Counted from the first letter of the stretch, positions 1-8,790 are shown. The stretch is 64,000 nt of DNA from Marixanthomonas sp002364245 (GCA_963973455.1 CAXAZF010000010.1:1-64000), one strand, 5' to 3'. Notes: generated by a model from the sequence alone, not told the origin. A program made the numbers and translations.

Positions 1-77
1 TTAAAAGAACGAAAAATGAACCCGAAAATGGTCAACCTATTTCAGTATAATACAAAAAACTAAATCAATAATATATC

Positions 78-989
78 ATGAGAAAAATCAGAACTCTACT
101 AGTACTTTTTGGACTAATTTTCATTAGTACCATTTCATTTGCACAAGAAAAAATTGACTATTTAAGTTATTTTCCAAAAGTAGAATACAATGATAGAGTT
201 TCTGCAAGTAACATTTCAGACGATGGCACTTCTTTTGAAAAAATTGTTATTGACGGATTTGATTCTAGAGTTCCATTCTACGTTATTAAACCAGAAATTA
301 ACAAAACAAACAAATTCGTTGTACTGCTTCATGGCATAACTGGGAGTAAAGAAAACTGGGTTAATCCAACAGGAAGCCTGTCTAAAAAGTATGTAAAATT
401 AAAAGATTCATTAGTATCAATAGGATACAACATTATAATACCTGATGCTAAATATCACGGAGAACGAAGTTATGAAGCCGACTTTGCATCACCAATTTCA
501 TTTTTCTCAACACAAGATGTACAAAAAATACACAACCTTTGGTCAACTACTGTTAAAGATGTTAGAGTAATAATGGACTATATACAATCACTTTCGAAAG
601 AGGAGCGGATTACTTTTGATGTAGTTGGATACAGTATGGGTGGATTAATGGCTATTTATTTAAACTCGGTTGATGACAGGTTGAACCGCATAGTTGTTTG
701 CGTAGCACCTGTGGGAAATACTATTAAGGCTGGTATGAGCTTAGGACTCAATGAGGAGAACGCTAAAAAGGTGGAGGAACACTTTACAAGTGAAATATAT
801 GCCCCATTACAAAAAGCACCTATTACTTTACTTATGGGAACAAAAGATAGTTGGTATACTGAAAAGGAGGCACAAGATTTTTATGATAATATCGAGATTA
901 AGGCCAAAACATTGAAATTCTACGAATCAGGACATTATTTACCTGAAGAATTTATTTCAGATGTTATTAAGTCATTAAATAAAAAGTAA
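78..989 (+). CDS. Secreted alpha/beta hydrolase
   Basis: A 303-residue protein with an N-terminal signal peptide (hydrophobic residues 5-22, cleavage near FAQ). The alpha/beta hydrolase fold is shown by the oxyanion segment LLHGITGS (about 84-90), the nucleophile elbow GYSMGG with Ser186, a probable acid Asp257 in MGTKDSW and a probable base His286 in ESGHYLP. It probably acts on an ester or amide in the periplasm or outside the cell; the substrate cannot be read from the sequence. The neighbours are unrelated, and the gene sits alone between structured spacers in an accessory segment. Confidence 0.85.
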   Translation: MRKIRTLLVLFGLIFISTISFAQEKIDYLSYFPKVEYNDRVSASNISDDGTSFEKIVIDGFDSRVPFYVIKPEINKTNKFVVLLHGITGSKENWVNPTGSLSKKYVKLKDSLVSIGYNIIIPDAKYHGERSYEADFASPISFFSTQDVQKIHNLWSTTVKDVRVIMDYIQSLSKEERITFDVVGYSMGGLMAIYLNSVDDRLNRIVVCVAPVGNTIKAGMSLGLNEENAKKVEEHFTSEIYAPLQKAPITLLMGTKDSWYTEKEAQDFYDNIEIKAKTLKFYESGHYLPEEFISDVIKSLNKK

Positions 990-1007
990 AAACTTCTACA
1001 CAAAACA

Positions 1008-1125
1008 TGTATAATTCATTGCTAATACAAGCTTGCTTACGATAATTCTCACAGATTTCTATTCGATTTGTACTTGCTAATTCAGCTACTAAAACCGCGC
1101 AACTAATCTTCTACAAACACATTGT
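1008..1125 (+). repeat. Cassette-like intergenic element, copy A
   Basis: The spacer after the hydrolase gene holds two blocks that recur, diverged, after the lipocalin-like gene at 4341-4436. Block 1 is ATTCTCACAGATTTC at 1045-1059 (14 of 15 bases shared). Block 2 starts TTGCTAA at 1074 and ends CTAATCTT at 1110, with a short inverted repeat in between. A TGTATAA at 1008 resembles the TGTATAACCG that opens the structured spacer at 3636. The function is unknown; a recombination-site or mobile-cassette remnant is one reading. Confidence 0.45.
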
Positions 1126-1186
1126 ATTTCACTATTAAAACAATCTATTTCATTTAAAATCATATCTTTAGAGAAATTAACCGCTT

Positions 1187-1942
1187 GTGATTAAATTCTT
1201 TAGAAAAATTAGACAAAAATTACTGGCTGAAAATAAGTTCAGTAAGTATCTAATTTATGCTATTGGGGAAATTGTCCTGGTTGTAATTGGAATATTAATA
1301 GCGCTTTACATCAATAATTTAAATACTGAAAAACAAGACTCTATTACGCTAAATGGATATCTTAATAACATAGCTGAAAACATAAAATCGGATCAAGCAA
1401 ATCTTGAATATATTACTGCTTTTAGAGACAGTTCAGTAATTGGCTCAAAGTATTTTATGAAGATGATTGAACAAGGGTCTAAAGAGCAATACGCAACATA
1501 TTTTTCTACATACTTTAAATTTAATCCTTGGCTTGACGAATCTTTTCAATCTAACCAGAGCGGATTTGAAGCTTTAAAAAACTCAGGTTATTTAAACAAA
1601 ATTCATCAGACGGATTTACAAACGGAATTGTATAAATATTACAGTTTAGTCCAAAAAATCAAAGATGAAGAACAAAGTCTCAACAACTTTATGGAAGAGA
1701 TGGAATATGATATGTATAAGAATAATATTGTACAAAAAACAAAACCAATAATTAGAAAACTTTTTAGGAAAGTAGAAACAGAAAAAGATATTACTGAATT
1801 ACAGAAAATTTTGAATTATCCAGCTTTCGTTGGTAGTCATTCAAGAAATGCAGGGACAGGCTATATGAATGAGCTCTATGAACAGTTAACTGTAGTTAAC
1901 AACAGCCTTATGAATGAAATTGAAAAAATAACGAAAGGCTAA
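1187..1942 (+). CDS. DUF6090-family membrane protein
   Basis: A 251-residue protein starting at GTG. The N-terminus has the layout of DUF6090 proteins of Bacteroidota: a basic amphipathic start (FFRKIRQKLL), the phrase NKFSKYLIYAIGE, then one membrane helix (about 24-44) ending ALYINN. The rest is a helical, charged domain with no catalytic motif that I recognise. Function is unknown. A possible -7 element TATCTTTA lies at 1163-1170. The GTG start is preferred because the conserved family N-terminus begins exactly there. Confidence 0.8.
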   Translation: MIKFFRKIRQKLLAENKFSKYLIYAIGEIVLVVIGILIALYINNLNTEKQDSITLNGYLNNIAENIKSDQANLEYITAFRDSSVIGSKYFMKMIEQGSKEQYATYFSTYFKFNPWLDESFQSNQSGFEALKNSGYLNKIHQTDLQTELYKYYSLVQKIKDEEQSLNNFMEEMEYDMYKNNIVQKTKPIIRKLFRKVETEKDITELQKILNYPAFVGSHSRNAGTGYMNELYEQLTVVNNSLMNEIEKITKG

Positions 1943-1999
1943 TAATGCTTTGCACAGCTTATGTAAATTTATTTACCAACAACCTAAAACTAACCATAA

Positions 2000-2791
2000 A
2001 TGGGAAAGACTACGAGAAGAAAATTTATAATCGGAACTTTATCCATACTTGGAGTTATTGGTTTAAGTGCGTGGCTTGGAAAACGAAAGATATTGACTTG
2101 GATTGTTAGACAAGACAATGATAGTGAGCCGAAAATGACGCTAACACCAAATATTGATAATGATATTTGTGTGTTGTCATCACCTATTTCAGAAGGACCC
2201 TATTATTTAAAGTCACCTTTGCGAACTGATATAAGGGACAGCAGAAAAGGGAAAACCTTACACCTTACATTTCAAATAGTTGATTATCCAAGCTGTAATC
2301 CCATTGAAAATGCAGTCGTGGAAATTTGGCAATGTGATGCTGATGGTAATTATAGTGGATACATAGAAGGAATAGGACATAATATATGGGAATCGGCCAA
2401 ACAAATGGAGTTTGGGAAAAAGCAACATGTTGAGCCAAGTAACGAATCTACCTATTTGCGTGGTTATCAAAAAACTGATATAAATGGAAATGTGGAATTT
2501 ACCACGATAGTTCCTGGTTGGTATGACCCAAGAGTTCCCCATATACATTACAAAGTGATAGTAAACGACAAAGAACACTTGACAAGTGAATTGTATTTCG
2601 ATGAAGAATTCTGTAATGAATTATTTACTTCTGTTGAACCTTACAACCAATATGGAGAATCGCCTTACGATTTTAGGAATGACAAGTCTTTGGCAAATGT
2701 GAAAGAAGGAACTGGACTTATATTAAATCCTGAAAAGAAATTGGACAACACAGTGTTTGCTACGGCAAAAATTGGAATTAAACTATCATAA
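2000..2791 (+). CDS. Intradiol ring-cleavage dioxygenase-like protein, probably Tat-exported
   Basis: A 263-residue protein. The N-terminus TTRRKFIIG followed by a hydrophobic stretch (10-26) looks like a twin-arginine signal or anchor. The body matches the protocatechuate/catechol dioxygenase fold: EGPYY at 65-69, VEIWQCDADGNYSGY at about 107-121 and PGWYDPRVPHIH at 172-183. The expected non-haem Fe(III) ligands are present as Tyr118, Tyr175, His181 and His183. Enzymes of this family open catechol-type rings with O2, but no other aromatic-degradation gene is nearby, so the substrate is open. Exported relatives are common in soil and marine bacteria. Confidence 0.85.
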   Translation: MGKTTRRKFIIGTLSILGVIGLSAWLGKRKILTWIVRQDNDSEPKMTLTPNIDNDICVLSSPISEGPYYLKSPLRTDIRDSRKGKTLHLTFQIVDYPSCNPIENAVVEIWQCDADGNYSGYIEGIGHNIWESAKQMEFGKKQHVEPSNESTYLRGYQKTDINGNVEFTTIVPGWYDPRVPHIHYKVIVNDKEHLTSELYFDEEFCNELFTSVEPYNQYGESPYDFRNDKSLANVKEGTGLILNPEKKLDNTVFATAKIGIKLS

Positions 2792-2820
2792 AAGGCCGTT
2801 GTGTGTAATTTGAGAAAAAT

Positions 2821-3642
2821 ATGAATAACAAAAAAGCTTATATTTTTTTATCAATGACCTTCATTTGGTCGTGGACTTTTTGGCTTATTGGTTTAAATCA
2901 TTTAACAGAAGGGATTACCCAAGAAGCAATTGGTAAGTTTTTAATATTCTTTTTCGCAGGAATTTACGGACCATCTGTTAGTGCTCTTTTAACAACTATT
3001 TTATTTGGGGGTATAACGGGTATCCTGACTTTGCTCAAGAAACTTTTTATTTGGAAGGTCCCACTAAAAAACTATTTATTCATTATTTTTTTACCGCTAT
3101 TTTTTGTCTTAATTGGAATTGGGCTTTATAGTTTATTTATCGGAGATATTGGTAGTTTTGATAGTATGGCATTTCTTTCTATTCCCACTATACTATGGGC
3201 TGGTTTTTACGCTGGACCATTAGGGAAAGAATTGGGTTGGCGAGGTTTTTTACTTCCCGAGTTTCAAAAAAGATTTTCCAACTTAAAAAGTGCAATTTTA
3301 ATTGGAATAATTTGGTTTGTCTGGCATATACCATTGTTCTGGGCCCCTTTCGGAACTTTGGTTAGTGGAGAAGCCATTTCAGCTTTACCCCTAATAGCAT
3401 ACTTTATAATGTTAAACTGTTTATCGATAATAATAACTTGGTTGGTACTTAACTCTAAAGGAAGTGTTTTAATTGCAATCTTATTTCATTTATCAATTAA
3501 TGCAGGAATAGCATTACTGTTTTTTCCTGAACTGAATATGGATTTTAAGAAAGTGCATTTATTGTCCAGTATAGGAATATTATTATTTACTGGGGTGTTA
3601 ATTGCGAAAAATAAGTTGAAAACGAGTGCTAAAAATGTATAA
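2821..3642 (+). CDS. CPBP (Abi) family intramembrane metalloprotease-like protein
   Basis: A 273-residue integral membrane protein with about seven or eight helices. CPBP/Rce1-type motifs are visible: GPLGKELGWRG (132-142), WFVWHIP (165-171) and a C-terminal FHLSINAG. Family members normally have EExxxR in the first motif; here the first glutamate is Lys136, while Glu137, Arg141 and His169 remain. Relatives process prenylated proteins or bacteriocin peptides, or are immunity proteins. Whether this copy is active is uncertain. The stop codon lies inside the inverted-repeat spacer that starts at 3636. Confidence 0.8.
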   Translation: MNNKKAYIFLSMTFIWSWTFWLIGLNHLTEGITQEAIGKFLIFFFAGIYGPSVSALLTTILFGGITGILTLLKKLFIWKVPLKNYLFIIFLPLFFVLIGIGLYSLFIGDIGSFDSMAFLSIPTILWAGFYAGPLGKELGWRGFLLPEFQKRFSNLKSAILIGIIWFVWHIPLFWAPFGTLVSGEAISALPLIAYFIMLNCLSIIITWLVLNSKGSVLIAILFHLSINAGIALLFFPELNMDFKKVHLLSSIGILLFTGVLIAKNKLKTSAKNV

Positions 3643-3758
3643 CCGCAGTTACGGCGGTTTCGACTGCATCCAGATCCACTCGGGATTGCAAAAAACCTGT
3701 GTATAACCCAAAATTTAAGTAACTTTAAAGCAGTAACTCACGGTTATACAATACCGCC
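3636..3758. repeat. attC-like structured spacer
   Basis: Perfect 10-base arms TGTATAACCG (3636-3645) and CGGTTATACA (3741-3750) enclose a nested pair GTTAC (3648-3652)/GTAAC (3733-3737). GGCGGT (3653-3658) can alternatively pair with ACCGCC (3753-3758). The left arm overlaps the stop codon of the preceding gene. The outer ends GTATAAC and GTTATAC each differ by one base from the integron attC core boxes RYYYAAC and GTTRRRY. No integrase is in the window, so a cassette recombination site is only a suggestion. Confidence 0.4.
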
Positions 3759-3780
3759 ATAGCCAAATAAAAGACATATT

Positions 3781-4287
3781 ATGAAAACTATTCTGACAAT
3801 TATTACAATACTTTTGGTTTCAATCGCAGGTTTTTCTCAAAACTCTGAAACAGACTCGATTTCTAAAGCTAAAATAAAAAAACTAAACTTTATGGTTGGA
3901 AACTGGAAAGGATCTGGTTGGATGATGGGTAAAAATGGAAAATCAGAGTTTGAACAAACAGAAAAAATCGAATTTAAACTTGACTCAACTGCCATTTTAA
4001 TTGAAGGAAAAGGCAAATCAAATGGAAAAGTTATTCATAATGCCCTTGCAATTCTAACCTACAATAAAACCGATAATGGTTATTTATTTCGCTCTTATCT
4101 TCCAAGCGGAATGAATGCTGAATTTAAAGCCGAATTAATTGAAAATAAATTATACTGGTATCCAAATGATAATGTGCGCTACATAATTTGGAGAAATGAG
4201 AAGGATCAATGGTACGAAAAAGGTGAGTTTAAAAGAGATGGAAATTGGATTCATTTTTTTGAGATGACATTAGATAAAGAAAAATAA
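3781..4287 (+). CDS. Secreted DUF1579-like / lipocalin-like protein
   Basis: A 168-residue protein with a clear signal peptide (residues 1-19, ending GFSQ). The mature part starts with NFMVGNWKGSGW, the pattern of DUF1579-like beta-barrel proteins in which a W-x-G turn opens the barrel. Alternating strands follow (EFKLDSTAILIEGKG, GYLFRSYLPSG). No catalytic residues stand out. It may bind a small hydrophobic ligand, but this is family-level inference. It stands between the structured spacer at 3636 and repeat copy B at 4341. Confidence 0.65.
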   Translation: MKTILTIITILLVSIAGFSQNSETDSISKAKIKKLNFMVGNWKGSGWMMGKNGKSEFEQTEKIEFKLDSTAILIEGKGKSNGKVIHNALAILTYNKTDNGYLFRSYLPSGMNAEFKAELIENKLYWYPNDNVRYIIWRNEKDQWYEKGEFKRDGNWIHFFEMTLDKEK

Positions 4288-4340
4288 TTGGTTATAATAA
4301 TAGTTTTAAGTAATGGCATCGTTCTCACCTACTTCTGAAA

Positions 4341-4436
4341 ATCCTCACAGATTTCCACCTCCTTGTTAATAGTGAGGTTACGTTTTTATTTGCTAAATTT
4401 AGTGTTTAATCACGTTACTAATTTTAACCAAAAACG
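4341..4436 (+). repeat. Cassette-like intergenic element, copy B
   Basis: Second diverged copy of the element at 1045-1110. Block 1 is ATCCTCACAGATTTC (4341-4355); block 2 runs from TTGCTAA at 4390 to CTAATTTT near 4425 and includes a weak inverted repeat (TTTAGTG/CGTTACTAA). The spacing between the blocks is longer than in copy A. It lies between the lipocalin-like gene and the AraC-type gene. Confidence 0.4.
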
Positions 4437-4450
4437 TTCCATACTATTGA

Positions 4451-5254
4451 ATGAAACCAGGCTCTGTTAACATATCAAGAATAGTTAAAGAAACAAGCTT
4501 AAAACAAAATAGCACTGATTTTGCAGTCTGTTGGATAAAAAAAGAGGTGGATGGTATAGAAATAGACCAGGTTTTATATAATAATGTTTTTAATTCTATT
4601 TTCTTTATAGACCCTAAATATCAATGGAAAATATTCAAAAAAGATAATGTTACTTCTTCGGGTTATATTCTTTATTTGTCAAATGAGGTTTTAAATAACC
4701 CTATTTTAAGCAATCTTCATATAAATAAAGTAAGACTTTTCAATTCGGGCGAGATACCATTATTTAAGCTAAGCCCAGGCATTGAAAAAAGAACGCAAGC
4801 CATCCTTGAAATGATCGATGAGCTTTTAGGGTCCCATCTTAATCACAAAGACGATGCGATACTTTCCTTATTGAACACATTTTTTATTTATTGTGATGGG
4901 CAATGCAATATTAAGTCTGTAGCATCAAATACAAATTCAAAAACCAATGTAGTTTATAAGTTTAAAAAACTGGTGGACAAGCACGTTTTTGAATACCACG
5001 AAGTGGCTTATTATGCAAAGCTTCTAAATATTTCACCAACATACCTTAATGAATGCGTGCAAGAAGTACTGGCTACAAGTTCAAAAAGTATTATCGTAGA
5101 ACAATTGCTTATGCGATCACGACATGCCCTAAAGTTTTCAAATAAAACCATAAAGGAAATTAGTTTTGAATTAGGTTTTTCGTCCCCAGATTATTTCAGC
5201 TATTTTTTTAAAACGCATACAGGAAGCAATCCCTCAACCCTTAGAAAAGCATAA
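4451..5254 (+). CDS. AraC-family transcriptional regulator
   Basis: A 267-residue protein. The C-terminal hundred residues carry the two AraC helix-turn-helix units: YAKLLNISPTYLNECVQE, then TIKEISFELGFSSPDYFSYFFK and the closing GSNPSTLRK. The N-terminal part (about 1-150) is a divergent cupin-like sensing domain with no recognisable ligand motif. It precedes a cupin gene by 84 bases on the same strand and could control it; that is inferred only from position. Confidence 0.9.
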   Translation: MKPGSVNISRIVKETSLKQNSTDFAVCWIKKEVDGIEIDQVLYNNVFNSIFFIDPKYQWKIFKKDNVTSSGYILYLSNEVLNNPILSNLHINKVRLFNSGEIPLFKLSPGIEKRTQAILEMIDELLGSHLNHKDDAILSLLNTFFIYCDGQCNIKSVASNTNSKTNVVYKFKKLVDKHVFEYHEVAYYAKLLNISPTYLNECVQEVLATSSKSIIVEQLLMRSRHALKFSNKTIKEISFELGFSSPDYFSYFFKTHTGSNPSTLRKA

Positions 5255-5338
5255 TAGTTATTAAATCCTAAGCTTTTACCGTGTTTTTCACATTGCCATA
5301 CTGTTATTCCTGCAATACCTTGCGGTTAAAACATAATC

Positions 5339-5881
5339 ATGGACAGAAATAGATTTATAAAAACTTCAAGCTTGGGGTTGGGCCTTACCTTAATTCCTGG
5401 AATAATTCAAGGGGAAACTCTTTTTGAAAACAAGAACACCAACTTTACTGATCCCAAAATCATTAAAGATTCAGAAGGGGATATTTTAAATGTAATTGGT
5501 GATATTCAAACCCATAAACTGGTGGGTAGTGACACCAACAATCAAATAGTTGAGTGGGTGGACAATGTTGAGCCGGGAGTGGGCATTCCGCCACACATTC
5601 ACACTAAAGAAGATGAAATATTTAGGGTTATTAAAGGGCAAGTTGAACTAATGGTCGGTGGAAAAACAACTATTTTAAAAGAAGGCGATGTGGCTTTTGC
5701 CCCAAAAAATATTCCCCACGCTTGGAAAATTGTTGGGACAGAAAAAGCAAAAATGATAACCTCTGCTTTTCCTGCCGGTATAGAAAATATGTTTCAAGAA
5801 TTGGCAAAACTTCCTGATGGACCTCCCGATTTTGAAAAGATAACTAAAATTTGCCTGAAACATGGCATTACGTTTGTTTAA
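5339..5881 (+). CDS. Exported cupin-domain protein
   Basis: A 180-residue protein with a hydrophobic N-terminus (NRFIKTSSLGLGLTLIPG) resembling a weak Tat or Sec signal. The cupin core is clear: motif 1 PPHIHTKEDEIFRVIKGQ supplies two His and one Glu as metal ligands, and motif 2 GDVAFAPKNIPHAWK supplies the third His. Single-domain cupins of this type include dioxygenases, isomerases and binding proteins, so the reaction is unknown. It is the last plus-strand gene of the accessory segment and converges on the minus-strand genes that follow. Confidence 0.85.
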   Translation: MDRNRFIKTSSLGLGLTLIPGIIQGETLFENKNTNFTDPKIIKDSEGDILNVIGDIQTHKLVGSDTNNQIVEWVDNVEPGVGIPPHIHTKEDEIFRVIKGQVELMVGGKTTILKEGDVAFAPKNIPHAWKIVGTEKAKMITSAFPAGIENMFQELAKLPDGPPDFEKITKICLKHGITFV

Positions 5882-5905
5882 GGACTAACGCTAACATTGC
5901 AGTAG

Positions 5906-6400
5906 CTACCTTCCATATAACAGTGAACCGATAACATTCAGGTCGATGCTATCGTCTTCGTTAATGTAATATTCCATAACCATTTCACCCCAGTAGGTAC
6001 CGTCTGTAAAATCAGCCACGATCCAACGGTGGTTTAAAAACTTAACTTTGTTAATTTTCATCCTCCCCTCTATTCCATCGTATGGGACAATTGGGTTTTT
6101 ACCTTTTTTTCCGTTTAGGTCGTAAATATGCTCTTTAACCCTGTTTTCTACCTCGGAAGCTTCATTCCCTACATCTTCAAAATAAGTCATGGCGTTGTCA
6201 TTTCCTTGAAGCGTAAAATAATTTACGTCCATTAACTGTCTAGCAAGAGAGTCGTTGTCCTTTTCGTACATTGCGACCTTCTTTTTCAGCAAGGCGATGT
6301 CATTTTCTTGCGATTCATAAATCTGTTTTTCATTCATATATTGAAATATGATGAACAACAAAGCAAAAAAGAATAGGTACATATATATTTTCTTCCTCAT
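5906..6400 (-). CDS. Membrane-anchored conserved protein of unknown function
   Basis: A 164-residue protein with one N-terminal membrane helix (about 5-20), a short coiled-coil-like stretch (30-60, DIALLKKKVAMYEKDND) and a C-terminal beta-rich domain (KFLNHRWIVADFTDGTYWGE). I do not recognise a family. It starts only two bases after the stop of the metallo-hydrolase gene, so the two are co-transcribed and probably co-conserved. Confidence 0.75.
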   Translation of the reverse strand: MRKKIYMYLFFFALLFIIFQYMNEKQIYESQENDIALLKKKVAMYEKDNDSLARQLMDVNYFTLQGNDNAMTYFEDVGNEASEVENRVKEHIYDLNGKKGKNPIVPYDGIEGRMKINKVKFLNHRWIVADFTDGTYWGEMVMEYYINEDDSIDLNVIGSLLYGR

Positions 6401-6402
6401 AA

Positions 6403-7179
6403 CTATATTTTAATTTTCAATGTATCGTATGCCATAAAAACGTTTTCTGGCAATTGTTTAGAAGCCTCTTCGTGAAAACCCATTAAATGGCTTATATGAG
6501 TTAAATAAGCACGTTCTGGGTTTATTTTTTCTATAAAAGCAAGTGCTTCTTCTAAGTTGAAATGCGAATAGTGTTCTTTTTCCCGCAACGCATTTACCAC
6601 AAGCACTTTTGTATCTTTTATTTTTTCAACTTCTTCTTCAGAAACTGTTTTAACATCAGTCAAATATGTAAACCCATCAATGTAAAACCCTAAAACGGGG
6701 AGCGTATTGTGCATCGCTTCAATAGGGATTACTTTTTTCTCACTAATGATGAAGGGTGTATTTTTATCAATTTCGATTTCATCTAAAGTTGGAGCGCCCG
6801 GGTATTTGTTTTCAATTTCAAAAATATAAGCAAAACGGTCGTGAAGTGATTTAAAAACACGCTTATGGGCATAAAAAGGAATATTTCCCTGCTTAAAGTA
6901 AAACGGACGAATATCATCAATACCTGCAGTATGGTCACTATGCTCGTGGGTCAATAATATTCCGTTAAGGTGCGTTACTCCTTCCCTGAGCATTTGATAC
7001 CGAAAATCGGGCCCGCAGTCAATTACATAGTTATAATTGTTCCATTGCAACAATACGGAAACCCGAAGACGTTTATCTTTTGGGTCATTGCTTTTACAAA
7101 CGGGATGGTCACTTCCAATTACAGGGACTCCTTGTGAAGTTCCGGTGCCTAAAAATGTTACGGTAAGTTCTGAATTCAT
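6403..7179 (-). CDS. MBL-fold metallo-hydrolase, PhnP-like
   Basis: A 258-residue metallo-beta-lactamase-fold enzyme. It opens with FLGTGTSQGVP, the usual start of the PhnP/RNase Z branch, and has the zinc motif THEHSDH (His78, His80, Asp82, His83), with later ligands in the HNTLPV, D-x-K and THISH segments. PhnP is a phosphoribosyl cyclic phosphodiesterase, but no phosphonate (phn) genes occur here, so a general cyclic or phosphodiester substrate is the safe reading. The gene is divergent from the 7262 gene and is followed by the membrane protein gene. Confidence 0.85.
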   Translation of the reverse strand: MNSELTVTFLGTGTSQGVPVIGSDHPVCKSNDPKDKRLRVSVLLQWNNYNYVIDCGPDFRYQMLREGVTHLNGILLTHEHSDHTAGIDDIRPFYFKQGNIPFYAHKRVFKSLHDRFAYIFEIENKYPGAPTLDEIEIDKNTPFIISEKKVIPIEAMHNTLPVLGFYIDGFTYLTDVKTVSEEEVEKIKDTKVLVVNALREKEHYSHFNLEEALAFIEKINPERAYLTHISHLMGFHEEASKQLPENVFMAYDTLKIKI

Positions 7180-7200
7180 TCACACAAAAATAACAGTATT

Positions 7201-7233
7201 TTTTTTGAATAGCTACGGTATTTCTTACCTTTG
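7201..7233 (+). promoter_or_regulatory. Bacteroidota-type promoter for the 7262 gene
   Basis: TTTTTTG (7201-7207) is followed after 18 bases by TACCTTTG (7226-7233). This fits the Bacteroidota housekeeping promoter TTTG - 17 to 23 bases - TAnnTTTG. The start codon at 7262 leaves a leader of about 25 bases. Confidence 0.75.
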
Positions 7234-7261
7234 TTAGTACCACACACAATAAAGGATTACT

Positions 7262-8716
7262 ATGCCAGAAACTATTTTAGGGGACAAAGAATTTGAAAAC
7301 ATTCCTTCCATTCGAAGTAAGGCTTTTCGAATAAATTTAAATGAAAACATTTACGGAACATTTGCTGAAATAGGCGCTGGACAAGAAACCGTACGGAACT
7401 TTTTTAGAGCAGGTGGCGCATCTGGAACGATTGCAAAAACCATGTCGGCTTACGATAAAGATTTCAGTGATGCCATTTATGGAGAAGAAGAAGATGGGCG
7501 CTACGTTACCGAGTCCCGACTTAAAAAAATGCTTTCGCACGAAATCGACCTAATTGAACAGCGAATAGCACGAAAAAAACATCCAAACAAATTGTTTTTC
7601 GCATACGCCAATACGGTGGCAACTATAGATTTTGCTAAAAAATATAAAGGTCACGGCTGGGTTGGTATTAAATATCAAGTAGACCCAAAAGAAGATTATA
7701 GCGAAATTATGCTTCACGTTCGCTTTCATGAAAATGAAGCCTTACTTCAGCAAATTACATTGGGAATCCTTGGTGTAAACCTAATTTATGGGGCTTATTA
7801 CAAATATGATGAGCCCAAAAAGTTATTACGCTATTTGTACGATCATATAGATAAGGATAAAATTGAAATTGATACCATAAACTTTTCCGGACCTAAGTTT
7901 GAAAAAGTTGATAACCGTTTAATGAGTTTACAACTTATTAAAAACGGAATGACCGAAGCTATTATGTTTGGCCCTGACGGTAACAATATTTTACCAGCTA
8001 GAATACTATATAAAAAGAACATCTTAGCGCTTCGCGGAAGCTTTAGACCAGTAACAAAAGTAAATATCGACATGTATGAAAACTCATACGAGATGTTTTT
8101 ACAGGAACGAAAGGTTGAAAAAGAGCGCACCGAAGTCATCTTTGAAATCACCCTATCAAACCTCCGTGCAGAAGGTGAAATTGATGAGGAAGACTTTATG
8201 GATCGGGCTAAGTTGCTCTGTTCGTTAGGGCATACCGTAATGATTTCTAATTTCCAAGAGTATTACAAACTGGTTGAATATTTTTCACGATACACAAAAA
8301 TGCGCTTAGGATTGGCCATGGGAGTAAACAATCTGGTGGATATTTTTGATGAAAAGTACTACCGTCATTTAAGTGGTGGTATTCTAGAGGCTTTCGGTAA
8401 ATTATTCTTTAAAGATCTTAAAGTATACCTCTACCCTATGCGTGATCCTGAAACGGGTGAATATACCACCAGTGAAAACTTGAAAGTACATCCAAGAATG
8501 AAAGAGTTGTACAAATTCTTTAAGTACAACGGTAAAGTAGTGGACATAAAAGATTATAACCCGAATATTTTAAATATCTTCTCTCGCGAAGTACTGGAAA
8601 TGATAGAAAACGGCGAAGAAAACTGGGAAGAAATGCTTCCGCCTGGTGTTTCTGAAATAATCCATGAAAAAGAACTTTTCAGTTATACAGAAAAAACAAA
8701 GCAACTAAATAAGTAA
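7262..8716 (+). CDS. Conserved 484-residue protein of unknown function
   Basis: A soluble 484-residue protein with no signal peptide. The first third contains conserved-looking phrases (EIGAGQETVRNFFRAGGASGT, AKTMSAYDKD) and a Gly-rich segment, and the sequence continues through mixed alpha/beta regions rich in Glu and Lys. I do not recognise a catalytic motif, and I would not trust any enzyme name for it. It has its own strong promoter and a strong terminator, so it is a single-gene unit. Confidence 0.75.
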   Translation: MPETILGDKEFENIPSIRSKAFRINLNENIYGTFAEIGAGQETVRNFFRAGGASGTIAKTMSAYDKDFSDAIYGEEEDGRYVTESRLKKMLSHEIDLIEQRIARKKHPNKLFFAYANTVATIDFAKKYKGHGWVGIKYQVDPKEDYSEIMLHVRFHENEALLQQITLGILGVNLIYGAYYKYDEPKKLLRYLYDHIDKDKIEIDTINFSGPKFEKVDNRLMSLQLIKNGMTEAIMFGPDGNNILPARILYKKNILALRGSFRPVTKVNIDMYENSYEMFLQERKVEKERTEVIFEITLSNLRAEGEIDEEDFMDRAKLLCSLGHTVMISNFQEYYKLVEYFSRYTKMRLGLAMGVNNLVDIFDEKYYRHLSGGILEAFGKLFFKDLKVYLYPMRDPETGEYTTSENLKVHPRMKELYKFFKYNGKVVDIKDYNPNILNIFSREVLEMIENGEENWEEMLPPGVSEIIHEKELFSYTEKTKQLNK

Positions 8717-8727
8717 CTATAAATTAT

Positions 8728-8770
8728 AAAAAACGGATAGGCTCTAAAGTAAAAAAGCCTATCCGTTTTT
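8728..8770. terminator. Bidirectional intrinsic terminator
   Basis: The arms AAAACGGATAGGCT and AGCCTATCCGTTTT surround a 12-base loop, with A-runs on the left and T-runs on the right. It serves the 7262 gene and the convergent peroxiredoxin gene. Confidence 0.9.
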
Positions 8771-8790
8771 ATTTGTATTCGCTTTATAGA

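Noticed and set aside
1..63. Possible C-terminal end of a gene entering from the left.
   Set aside because: Two frames are open (stops at 48-50 and 61-63) and neither can be told apart over so few codons.
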